From: Kitasatospora sp. NBC_01250 | Lineage (GTDB): Bacteria; Actinomycetota; Actinomycetes; Streptomycetales; Streptomycetaceae | Direction of reading: 5' to 3' | DNA: 64,000 bases | Assembly (NCBI RefSeq): GCF_036226465.1 | Contig: NZ_CP108476.1 | Coordinates: 4,774,001 to 4,838,000 of the forward strand | Shown: positions 7,077 through 14,382 of the stretch, piece after piece | Layout of the letters: each line of letters begins with the position of its first letter | Position numbering within the stretch: the first letter of the stretch is position 1 | Program-made: the position numbers and the translations under genes | Notes under the pieces: model-generated | The model's database searches: none | Seen by the model: only the letters and a program-made list of their open reading frames with translations | What the model was told of the DNA's origin: nothing

Positions 7077-9155
7077 GTGGCTGATGTCAACAGCGACCTC
7101 GTCCCCGCCTGGGCGAAGGTCGTCGAGCGGCTGGTCAACGACACCTCGGTCGGTGACAAGGACAAACTCTGGGTGCAGCGCACCCAGCCGATGTGGATGA
7201 TGCACGACACCGCGCTGCTGGCCGCCCCGAACGAGTGGGCCAAGCAGGTCCTGGAGGGCCGGCTGCTGCCGCAGCTGACCGACGGGCTCAGCCAGCAGTT
7301 CGGCCGCCCAGTGCGGATCGCCGTCATGGTGGACGCCAACGCCGTGCCGCCGGGCCCCGCGCCGGCCCCGGTGGAACCCGAGCCGCAGCCCACCGAGCCC
7401 CGGCAGGCCCTCGAGCGTTCGGGCCCTGAACGGTCGGCCTCCGAGCGATCGACCATCGAGCCGCGGCCGGGGTCCGAGCCGTCGCCGCACACCGGTGCCC
7501 AGCCGCAGGGCTGGCCCACCGCCCCTCAGCCGCCGCGCGACTACCCGGCCCCCGGCCGCGGCTACCGCGAGCAGTCCTACGAGGGCGGCGGCTACGGCTA
7601 CGGCGAGCCGTACGACGGCTACCAGGAGCAGCCCTACCAGCAGCAGCCGTGGGGCGGCCCCCGCCCGGAGAACGGCGGCGGCTACCCGACCCCCGGCTAC
7701 CCCGCGCAGCCCTACCAGGAGCGCGGCTACCGCGACTGGAACGACCGGGAGAACGAGGGCGCCCTGCCCTCGCCCGGGCCGCGTCCGGGCGCCCCGGGCG
7801 GGCCCGGCGGCGATCACGCCCAGGGCGACCTGTTCGGCGGGGCCTACGACTCCACCGGCGAGGAGGTGCGCCCGCGCGGCGCGGGGCGTGACCCGCGCCC
7901 GCGCCCGGGCCAGGGTCCGCGCCGCGACCTGCCGCCCGCCATCCGCCCCGCCGGCGACCAGGACCGTCCCGGCCAGGGCGCCCAGGGCGGCGGCGCGCTG
8001 CCGCCGGAGGGCGAGCGCCCCGGCGCTGCGCTGCCCGAGCGGGTCGCCGACCGCACCCCGGTCCCCGGCGTGCCGGCCCCGCCCGGCGCCCCGTCGGCGG
8101 ACAGCGGGCGCAAGGACGAACCGGCCGCCCGGCTGAACCCCAAGTACCTGTTCGACACCTTCGTGATCGGCGCCAGCAACCGCTTCGCACACGCGGCTGC
8201 GGTGGCCGTGGCGGAGGCTCCGGCCAAGGCCTACAACCCGCTCTTCATCTACGGCGAGTCCGGCCTGGGCAAGACCCACCTGCTGCACGCCATCGGCCAC
8301 TACTCGCGCAGCCTCTTCCCCGGAACCCGGGTGCGGTACGTGAGTTCGGAGGAGTTCACCAACGAGTTCATCAACTCGATCCGGGACGGCAAGGCGGACG
8401 CGTTCCGCAAGCGGTACCGGGACATGGACATCCTGCTGGTCGACGACATCCAGTTCCTGGCGAGCAAGGAGTCGACGCAGGAGGAGTTCTTCCACACCTT
8501 CAACACCCTGCACAACGCCAACAAGCAGATCGTCCTCTCCTCCGACCGGCCGCCCAAGCAGCTGATCACCCTGGAGGACCGGCTGCGCAACCGGTTCGAG
8601 TGGGGCCTGATCACTGACGTCACCCCGCCCGAGCTGGAGACCCGGATCGCGATCCTGCGCAAGAAGGCGATCCAGGAGAGGCTCAACGCCCCTGCCGACG
8701 TCCTGGAGTTCATCGCCTCCCGGATCACCCGCAACATCCGGGAGCTGGAGGGCGCGCTGATCCGGGTGACCGCCTTCGCCAACCTCAACCGGTCCCCGGT
8801 GGACCTGGAGTTGGCCGGCATCGTGCTCAAGGACCTGATCCCGGGCGGCGACGAGGACGCGGGACCGGAGATCACCGCACAGGTGATCATGCAGCAGACC
8901 GCCGCGTACTTCGGCCTCACGGTGGAGGACCTCTGCGGTTCCTCGCGCAGCCGCGTGCTGGCGACGGCCCGTCAGATCGCCATGTACCTCTGCCGCGAGC
9001 TGACCGACCTCTCGCTGCCGAAGATCGGCGCCCAGTTCGGCGGCCGCGACCACACCACCGTGATGCACGCGGACCGCAAGATCCGCTCGCTGATGGCCGA
9101 GCGGCGCTCGCTCTACAACCAGGTCACCGAGCTGACCAACCGCATCAAGAGCTGA
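7077..9155 (+). CDS. dnaA: Chromosomal replication initiator DnaA
   Basis: This 692-residue AAA+ ATPase binds DnaA boxes and opens oriC. Domain I is the first 85 or so residues. Domain II is unusually long (about 85-350), with Gly/Tyr/Pro/Gln-rich sequence such as GYGYGEPYDGYQEQPYQQQ. Domain III starts near 352 (LNPKYLFDTFV) with Walker A GESGLGKT near 393-400 and Walker B ILLVDDIQF. Domain IV ends with the box-binding signature GGRDHTTVMHA. GTG at 7077 is chosen because the product begins MADV as in other streptomycetes; the ribosome site is weak and the frame is open from 6987. Confidence 0.96.
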   Translation: MADVNSDLVPAWAKVVERLVNDTSVGDKDKLWVQRTQPMWMMHDTALLAAPNEWAKQVLEGRLLPQLTDGLSQQFGRPVRIAVMVDANAVPPGPAPAPVEPEPQPTEPRQALERSGPERSASERSTIEPRPGSEPSPHTGAQPQGWPTAPQPPRDYPAPGRGYREQSYEGGGYGYGEPYDGYQEQPYQQQPWGGPRPENGGGYPTPGYPAQPYQERGYRDWNDRENEGALPSPGPRPGAPGGPGGDHAQGDLFGGAYDSTGEEVRPRGAGRDPRPRPGQGPRRDLPPAIRPAGDQDRPGQGAQGGGALPPEGERPGAALPERVADRTPVPGVPAPPGAPSADSGRKDEPAARLNPKYLFDTFVIGASNRFAHAAAVAVAEAPAKAYNPLFIYGESGLGKTHLLHAIGHYSRSLFPGTRVRYVSSEEFTNEFINSIRDGKADAFRKRYRDMDILLVDDIQFLASKESTQEEFFHTFNTLHNANKQIVLSSDRPPKQLITLEDRLRNRFEWGLITDVTPPELETRIAILRKKAIQERLNAPADVLEFIASRITRNIRELEGALIRVTAFANLNRSPVDLELAGIVLKDLIPGGDEDAGPEITAQVIMQQTAAYFGLTVEDLCGSSRSRVLATARQIAMYLCRELTDLSLPKIGAQFGGRDHTTVMHADRKIRSLMAERRSLYNQVTELTNRIKS

Positions 9156-9196
9156 CTGCGGCCGCACCAAGAGCCAAGCCCGGCAGGGCCCTTGAG

Positions 9197-9236
9197 GGGG
9201 CCGCCGAGGACCTCCAGCGAGGTTCCCGGCGGCCCC
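9197..9236 (+). terminator. Terminator after dnaA
   Basis: A 10-bp stem of G and C (9197-9206 with 9227-9236), with partial pairing inside the loop, follows the dnaA stop by about 40 bases. Confidence 0.7.
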
Positions 9237-9259
9237 TTCGGCGTTCCCGGCCCCCGCCC

Positions 9260-9295
9260 GCCGCGATCCACCGGCCACCACCGGTGGATCGCGGC
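9260..9295. terminator. Second strong hairpin at the left edge of oriC
   Basis: A 15-bp perfect inverted repeat (9260-9274 with 9281-9295) with a six-base loop. It could stop remaining transcription before it enters oriC from either side. The 130 bases from here to the first DnaA box show nothing else recognisable. Confidence 0.65.
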
Positions 9296-9425
9296 CGATG
9301 TAGGCCGACCGGGTGTGTGAAACGCACCGGGCCGGGGAAGGCTCGCACCAGCTGACGATCCACCAAGCTCCGGCCCCGATCGCACATCTGATCAGCGATT
9401 CGAACAGCGAGGGCCTACGGAGGCG

Positions 9426-9996
9426 TTGTCCACAGCGACGGGTGTTGTTCCCCGTCCACAGCGTGGGGATCACCGAGTTATCCCGAATTTCTCCACAGCC
9501 CGCTCGCCGCTACGCTCTTCGCCGCAGGTCAGCCCCCTGTGTACTTGTGCACAACAGTTATCCACAGGGTGTGGACAGTTGGCGGCCCGTCAATCGGCGC
9601 CGAGAGTTGTCCCCTGGCTGTCCCCAGGGGAAGGGCGATTATCCCCAGCTTCTCCACAGCGCTATCCACTGTTCGACAACGGACAAGCCCTGTTCATCGC
9701 CCGGTGTGAAAGGCGTCACGAGAAGTTGACCGGAGCTCGTGGATAACCCGGCCAGAATCTGGGGACGGCCCTGGGGAAAAGCTGTGGATACCCTCGGTGG
9801 CCTGTGAGTAACGCTCCGCTGTCCACAGCGGCACCGAGTTTTCCACCGCCACGGTCCACACCCTGTGTGGACAAAAAACCTGCTCTGAGCTGCGGAAACG
9901 GGGTTATCCACGGTATCCACAGGCCCTACTACTACCACTACACCTAGAGACCCCTGGATTCGCTCAACAGCGGGGTGGCCCGAAATCTGTGGACAA
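9426..9996. other. oriC: Replication origin oriC (DnaA-box array)
   Basis: About 17 DnaA-box-like nonamers lie in 570 bp between dnaA and dnaN. Perfect TTGTCCACA copies are at 9426-9434 (+), 9866-9874 (-) and 9988-9996 (-), and TTATCCACA is at 9558-9566 (+). Near-consensus copies start at 9452, 9489, 9545, 9570, 9639, 9650, 9662, 9738, 9783, 9819, 9852, 9904 and 9913. Number, mixed orientation and location agree with the Streptomyces origin, which has about 19 boxes. The stretch 9997-10175 before dnaN holds no further clear box. Confidence 0.95.
9904..9946 (+). promoter_or_regulatory. Putative basal unwinding element: paired DnaA boxes, GC cluster and DnaA-trios
   Basis: Two directly adjacent boxes (9904-9912 and 9913-9921) are followed by GGCC and then seven consecutive triplets at 9926-9946: CTA CTA CTA CCA CTA CAC CTA. 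On the lower strand these read 3'-GAT repeats, the DnaA-trio motif on which DnaA filaments load single strands in Bacillus subtilis. The assignment rests on motif order and spacing only. Confidence 0.7.
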
Positions 9997-10190
9997 CCGG
10001 ATCCGACGTCTGTTCGGCCCGGCTTCCGCCCGTCGGCCCCGAGTGTCGGCCGAGTACGTCAGACTGTCCTTCGGCACCTGGAGCCGAGGCGGGCTCGGCT
10101 CGCTGCTCCAGTGGCCCCCGGCGCCGGACCAGGCGCCAGAAGACGATCAAGAGCTGCAAGCGACTGCAGGACCTCAGGAGGCGGTGACCG

Positions 10191-11321
10191 GTGAAGTTCC
10201 GGGTGGAGCGTGACGTCCTCGCGGAGGCGGTGGCCTGGGCTGCTCGCAGCCTCCCGGCGCGGCCTCCGGTGCCGGTGCTGGCCGGCCTGCTGCTGACCGC
10301 CCAGGACGGCAGCCTGGCGCTGTCCGGCTTCGACTACGAGGTCTCGGCCCGGGTCGAGCTGGAGGCCGACGTCGAGGAGCAGGGCACCGTGCTGGTCTCC
10401 GGCCGGCTGCTCAACGACATCGCCCGCAACCTTCCCAACAGGCCTGTGGAGATCTCCACCGACGGCCAGCGGGTCAGCGTGGTGTGCGGCACCTCCCGCT
10501 TCACCCTGCCGACCCTGCCGGTGGACGAGTACCCGACGCTGCCGCAGATGCCCACCGCCACCGGCACGGTCTCCGGCGACGTCTTCGCCTCGGCCGTCAG
10601 CCAGGCCGCGGTGGCCGCCGGCCGTGACGACACGCTGCCGGTGCTCACCGGTGTCCGGGTCGAGATCGAGGGCGACAAGATCACCCTGGCCGCCACCGAC
10701 CGCTACCGCTTCGCCGTCCGCGAGCTGCTGTGGAAGCCCGAGCAGCCGGACATCTCCGCGGTCGCGCTGGTCCCGGCCCGCACCCTGCAGGACATCGCCA
10801 AGTCGCTGGGCAGCGGCGACAACGTCTCGATCGCGCTCTCCTCGGGCGGCGCCGGCGAGGGCCTGATCGGCTTCGAGGGCGCCGGGCGGCGCACCACCAC
10901 CCGGCTGCTGGAGGGCGACTTCCCGAAGTTCCGCACCCTCTTCCCGACCGAGTTCAGCGCCGAGGCCTCGGTCCAGACCCAGCCGTTCCTGGAGGCGCTC
11001 AAGCGCGTCTCGCTGGTCGCCGAGCGCAACACCCCGGTGCGGCTGAGCTTCGAGCAGGGCGTGCTGACCCTGGAGGCCGGCTCGGGCGACGACGCCCAGG
11101 CCACCGAGCGGATCGACGCGGACCTCGAGGGCGACGACATCTCGATCGCCTTCAACCCCGGCTACCTGGAGGAGGGCCTGAAGGCCATCGACTCCCCGTA
11201 CGCCAACCTGTGCTTCACCACCTCCACCAAGCCCGCTCTGCTCAAGGGCAAGGCGGCGGTGGACGCGGAGGTCGACGAGGCCTACCAGTATTTGATCATG
11301 CCGGTGCGCCTGAGCGGCTGA
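10191..11321 (+). CDS. dnaN: DNA polymerase III sliding clamp (beta subunit)
   Basis: This 376-residue ring-forming processivity factor tethers DNA polymerase III to DNA and is a hub for repair enzymes. The three repeated clamp domains are visible as successive segments of about 120 residues, starting MKFRVERDVLAEAVAW and ending with the family tail YLIMPVRLSG. GTG at 10191 has CAGGAGG upstream. It lies directly downstream of oriC as in most actinobacteria. Confidence 0.97.
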   Translation: MKFRVERDVLAEAVAWAARSLPARPPVPVLAGLLLTAQDGSLALSGFDYEVSARVELEADVEEQGTVLVSGRLLNDIARNLPNRPVEISTDGQRVSVVCGTSRFTLPTLPVDEYPTLPQMPTATGTVSGDVFASAVSQAAVAAGRDDTLPVLTGVRVEIEGDKITLAATDRYRFAVRELLWKPEQPDISAVALVPARTLQDIAKSLGSGDNVSIALSSGGAGEGLIGFEGAGRRTTTRLLEGDFPKFRTLFPTEFSAEASVQTQPFLEALKRVSLVAERNTPVRLSFEQGVLTLEAGSGDDAQATERIDADLEGDDISIAFNPGYLEEGLKAIDSPYANLCFTTSTKPALLKGKAAVDAEVDEAYQYLIMPVRLSG

Positions 11322-11359
11322 CCCCCGTGGACCAGGCCAGGACCTGACGACGTGAGTGG

Positions 11360-11389
11360 TGTCCACAGCCCGTCCCAGGGCTGTGGACA
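11360..11389. terminator. Hairpin made of two opposed DnaA boxes after dnaN
   Basis: A 12-bp perfect stem (11360-11371 with 11378-11389) follows the dnaN stop. Each arm contains a DnaA-box core: GTGTCCACA at 11359-11367 forward and TGTGGACAG at 11382-11390 reverse. It may act both as terminator and as a DnaA binding pair. Confidence 0.65.
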
Positions 11390-11463
11390 GCCACGCGGCG
11401 TAGGCTCTGGTGTCGCGGCAACGGCGCCGCCGTCAGGCACGACACCACAGGTAAGGACTTGTC

Positions 11464-12339
11464 ATGGAGCTCGGCCTCATCGGTCTCGGCAAGATGGGCG
11501 GCAACATGCGCGAGCGCATCCGCCGCGCCGGCCACACCGTCATCGGCTACGACCGCAACCCCGACCTCGCCGACGCCACGAGCCTTCAGGAGCTGGTCAG
11601 CAAGCTCGAGGGCCCCCGGGTGATCTGGGTGATGGTCCCCGCCGGCGCCGCCACCCAGGCGACCGTGGAGGAGCTGGCCGAGCTGCTCTCCCCCGGCGAC
11701 GTGGTGGTCGACGGCGGCAACTCGCGCTGGACCGACGACATCGAGCACGCGAAGCTGCTGGCCGCCAAGGGCATCGGCTTCGTGGACTGCGGCGTCTCCG
11801 GTGGCGTCTGGGGCCTGGAGAACGGCTACGCGCTGATGTACGGCGGTGGCGCCGAGCACGTCCTGCGGGTCCAGCCGATCTTCGACGCGCTCAAGCCGGA
11901 GGGCGAGTTCGGTGCGGTGCACGCCGGCAAGGTGGGCGCCGGGCACTTCGCCAAGATGGTCCACAACGGCATCGAGTACGCGATGATGCAGGCCTTTGCC
12001 GAGGGCTGGGAGCTGCTCGAGGCCGCCGACGAGGTCACCGACGTGCGCGAGGTCTTCCGCAGCTGGCAGGAGGGCACCGTGATCAAGTCCTGGCTGCTCG
12101 ACCTCGCGGTGCGCGCGCTCGACGGCGACGAGCACCTGGACAAGCTGCGCGGCTACGCGCAGGACTCCGGCGAGGGCCGCTGGACGGTGGAGGCCGCGAT
12201 CGACCACGCCGTGCCGCTGCCGGCCATCACCGCCTCGCTCTTCGCCCGCTTCGCCTCCCGCCAGGAGGACTCCCCGCAGATGAAGATGATCGCCGCGCTG
12301 CGCAACCAGTTCGGCGGCCACGCGGTCGAGTCGAAGTAG
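11464..12339 (+). CDS. gnd: 6-phosphogluconate dehydrogenase, decarboxylating (short form)
   Basis: The enzyme oxidises and decarboxylates 6-phosphogluconate to ribulose 5-phosphate. The 291-residue protein has an N-terminal dinucleotide fold (GLIGLGKMGGNM) and the substrate motif GVSGGVWGLENGYALMYGG. It is of the roughly 300-residue type rather than the 470-residue enterobacterial type, so the cofactor may be NAD+. It lies between dnaN and recF, a streptomycete arrangement, with its own short leader after the dnaN hairpin. Confidence 0.93.
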   Translation: MELGLIGLGKMGGNMRERIRRAGHTVIGYDRNPDLADATSLQELVSKLEGPRVIWVMVPAGAATQATVEELAELLSPGDVVVDGGNSRWTDDIEHAKLLAAKGIGFVDCGVSGGVWGLENGYALMYGGGAEHVLRVQPIFDALKPEGEFGAVHAGKVGAGHFAKMVHNGIEYAMMQAFAEGWELLEAADEVTDVREVFRSWQEGTVIKSWLLDLAVRALDGDEHLDKLRGYAQDSGEGRWTVEAAIDHAVPLPAITASLFARFASRQEDSPQMKMIAALRNQFGGHAVESK

Positions 12340-12383
12340 TCGAGCAGAGCCAACGGTCCAGAAGGCGAGCGCAGTCCACAGCC

Positions 12384-13517
12384 ATGCACGTCGCGCACCT
12401 GTCGCTCGCCGACTTCCGTTCCTACGCCCGGGCCGAGGTCTCCCTCGACCCGGGCGTCAGCGCGTTCGTGGGGCCCAACGGCCAGGGCAAGACCAACCTG
12501 GTCGAGGCGATCGGCTACCTGTCCACGCTGGGCAGCCACCGGGTGGCCACCGACGCGCCGCTGGTGCGCCAGGGCGCCGAGCGGGCGGTGGTCCGCGGCT
12601 CGGTCGTGGACCGCGGCCGGACCACCCTGCTCGAACTGGAGATCACCCCGGGCAAGGCCAACCGGGCCCGGATCAACCGCTCGGACAACGTGCGCCCGCG
12701 TGACGTGCTGGGCCTGCTGCGCACGGTGCTCTTCGCCCCCGAGGACCTGGCCCTGGTGAAGGGCGACCCGGGGGAGCGGCGGCGCTTCCTGGACGAGCTG
12801 CTGACCGCCAGGGCGCCCCGGCTGGCCGGCGTGCGCGCCGACTACGAGCGGGTGCTCAAGCAGCGCAACGCGCTGCTGAAGACCGCCGCGATGGCCCGCC
12901 GGGCCGGCGGCGGCAAGGGCGCCGACCTGTCCACCCTGGAGGTCTGGGACGGCCACCTGGCCCAGGCCGGCGCCGAGTTGACCGCCTTCCGGCTGCAGCT
13001 GGTGGCCGCGCTGGCGCCCCTGGTCGAGCAGGCCTACGAGCGGCTCGCCCCCGGTGGCGGGCCGACCCGGCTGGAGTACCGCTCCTCCTTCGAGGGCGGG
13101 CTGCCGGGCAGCCGCGAGGAGGCGTACCAGCAGCTGATGGAGGCGCTGCGGGCGGTCCGCAAGCAGGAGACCGAGCGCGGGGTGACCCTGGTCGGCCCGC
13201 ACCGCGACGAGCTCGGACTGCTGCTCGGCACGCTGCCCGCCAAGGGCTACGCGAGCCACGGCGAGTCCTGGTCGTTCGCGCTGGCGCTGCGGCTGGCCTC
13301 CTACGAGCTGCTGCGGGCGGACGGCGGCGAGCCGGTGCTGATCCTGGACGACGTCTTCGCCGAGCTGGACGCGCGCCGCCGCGAGCAACTGGCCGAGCTG
13401 GTGGCCGGCGGCGAGCAGGTGCTGGTGACGGCGGCGGTGCCCGACGACGTCCCGAAGGCGCTGGCCGGAGTGCGGTACGCGGTCGCCGCGGGCGATGTGA
13501 CCAGGATCGGTTCGTAG
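12384..13517 (+). CDS. recF: DNA replication and repair protein RecF
   Basis: RecF is an SMC-like ATPase that, with RecO and RecR, loads RecA at single-strand gaps. The 377-residue protein has Walker A GPNGQGKT at residues 30-37, a middle helical lobe, and the Walker B/D-loop region LILDDVFAELD near the C-terminus. The start ATG at 12384 follows the gnd stop by 44 bases. Confidence 0.96.
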   Translation: MHVAHLSLADFRSYARAEVSLDPGVSAFVGPNGQGKTNLVEAIGYLSTLGSHRVATDAPLVRQGAERAVVRGSVVDRGRTTLLELEITPGKANRARINRSDNVRPRDVLGLLRTVLFAPEDLALVKGDPGERRRFLDELLTARAPRLAGVRADYERVLKQRNALLKTAAMARRAGGGKGADLSTLEVWDGHLAQAGAELTAFRLQLVAALAPLVEQAYERLAPGGGPTRLEYRSSFEGGLPGSREEAYQQLMEALRAVRKQETERGVTLVGPHRDELGLLLGTLPAKGYASHGESWSFALALRLASYELLRADGGEPVLILDDVFAELDARRREQLAELVAGGEQVLVTAAVPDDVPKALAGVRYAVAAGDVTRIGS

Positions 13518-13587
13518 CCCGGTCCGCGACCGCCCAGGAACCTCGTACCCTGGTCTGTCCACAGGCTGGGGAAGGAGTGCACCGCCC

Positions 13588-14097
13588 GTGAGTGAATCGG
13601 AACTGTCCGGCGTCGACCTGGCGCGGGTCGCCCTGCGCGCGGCCAAGGAGCAGGCCCGCCGACGTGGCGAGCAGGTCCGGGAGAAGCGGGAGGCGAAGCG
13701 GCACGGGCTGCGCAGCGGCGCCCGCGCGGACGGTCGCGACCCGGTCCCGCTGGGGGCCGCACTCAATCGTTTGATCACGGAGCGTGGCTGGGAGGCCCCG
13801 GCCGCGGTCGGCGGGGTGATGGGCCGCTGGGCCCAGATCGTCGGCCCCGACATCGCCGCGCACTGCACCCCCGAACAGTTCGCCGAGGCCGATGCGGTGC
13901 TGACGGTGCGTTGTGACTCCACCGCGTGGGCCACTCAGTTGCGCCTGCTGGCACGGCAGTTGGTGGCCCGGCTGAACCACGAGCTGGGCCACGGCACGGT
14001 CCGGGTGATCCGGGTACTCGGTCCCTCGGCGCCGGAGCGCAAGTACGGCCGGCTCCGGGCGCCGGGCAGCCAGGGGCCGCGCGACACCTGGGGGTGA
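13588..14097 (+). CDS. dciA: DUF721 family protein, DciA-type helicase loader
   Basis: DciA-family proteins load the replicative helicase DnaB in bacteria lacking DnaC/DnaI. The 169-residue protein has a basic N-terminal region (residues 12-45 rich in Arg and Lys) and the DUF721 core WAQIVGPDIAAHC, LTVRCDSTAWATQLRLL, then RVLGPSAPE. The start is GTG. A DnaA-box-like nonamer CTGTCCACA at 13555-13563 lies 25 bases upstream. Position between recF and gyrB is conserved in actinobacteria. Confidence 0.88.
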   Translation: MSESELSGVDLARVALRAAKEQARRRGEQVREKREAKRHGLRSGARADGRDPVPLGAALNRLITERGWEAPAAVGGVMGRWAQIVGPDIAAHCTPEQFAEADAVLTVRCDSTAWATQLRLLARQLVARLNHELGHGTVRVIRVLGPSAPERKYGRLRAPGSQGPRDTWG

Positions 14098-14382
14098 TCC
14101 CGGCCGGTGGCTCGCCCTTGACGGAGCGCATACCTCCGGAACCGCTGACGGCCCGTGTGAGGCCGCTGAGCCCCCCGGGCGAGTATCGGGACATGTGCGG
14201 AGGGGATTCGGGGCGGTAAATCCGCCTTCAGAGCCTGCCAAACGCCCATCTATGTCGGCGGTACCGGTAGACTGAGAGTCAAACACTGCCGCTTGCGGTA
14301 ACTGAGTCGAAACGCCGTGGTCGCACGTCCGCCCGAACCCTGGGCGGGGATGCGGCCCGTGCTGTGCCAGAGAGGGCGCTTC

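Noticed and set aside
6945..9473. Long open frame antisense to dnaA (842 codons)
   Set aside because: High GC content keeps antisense frames open; the amino-acid composition is that of a shadow and dnaA is certain.
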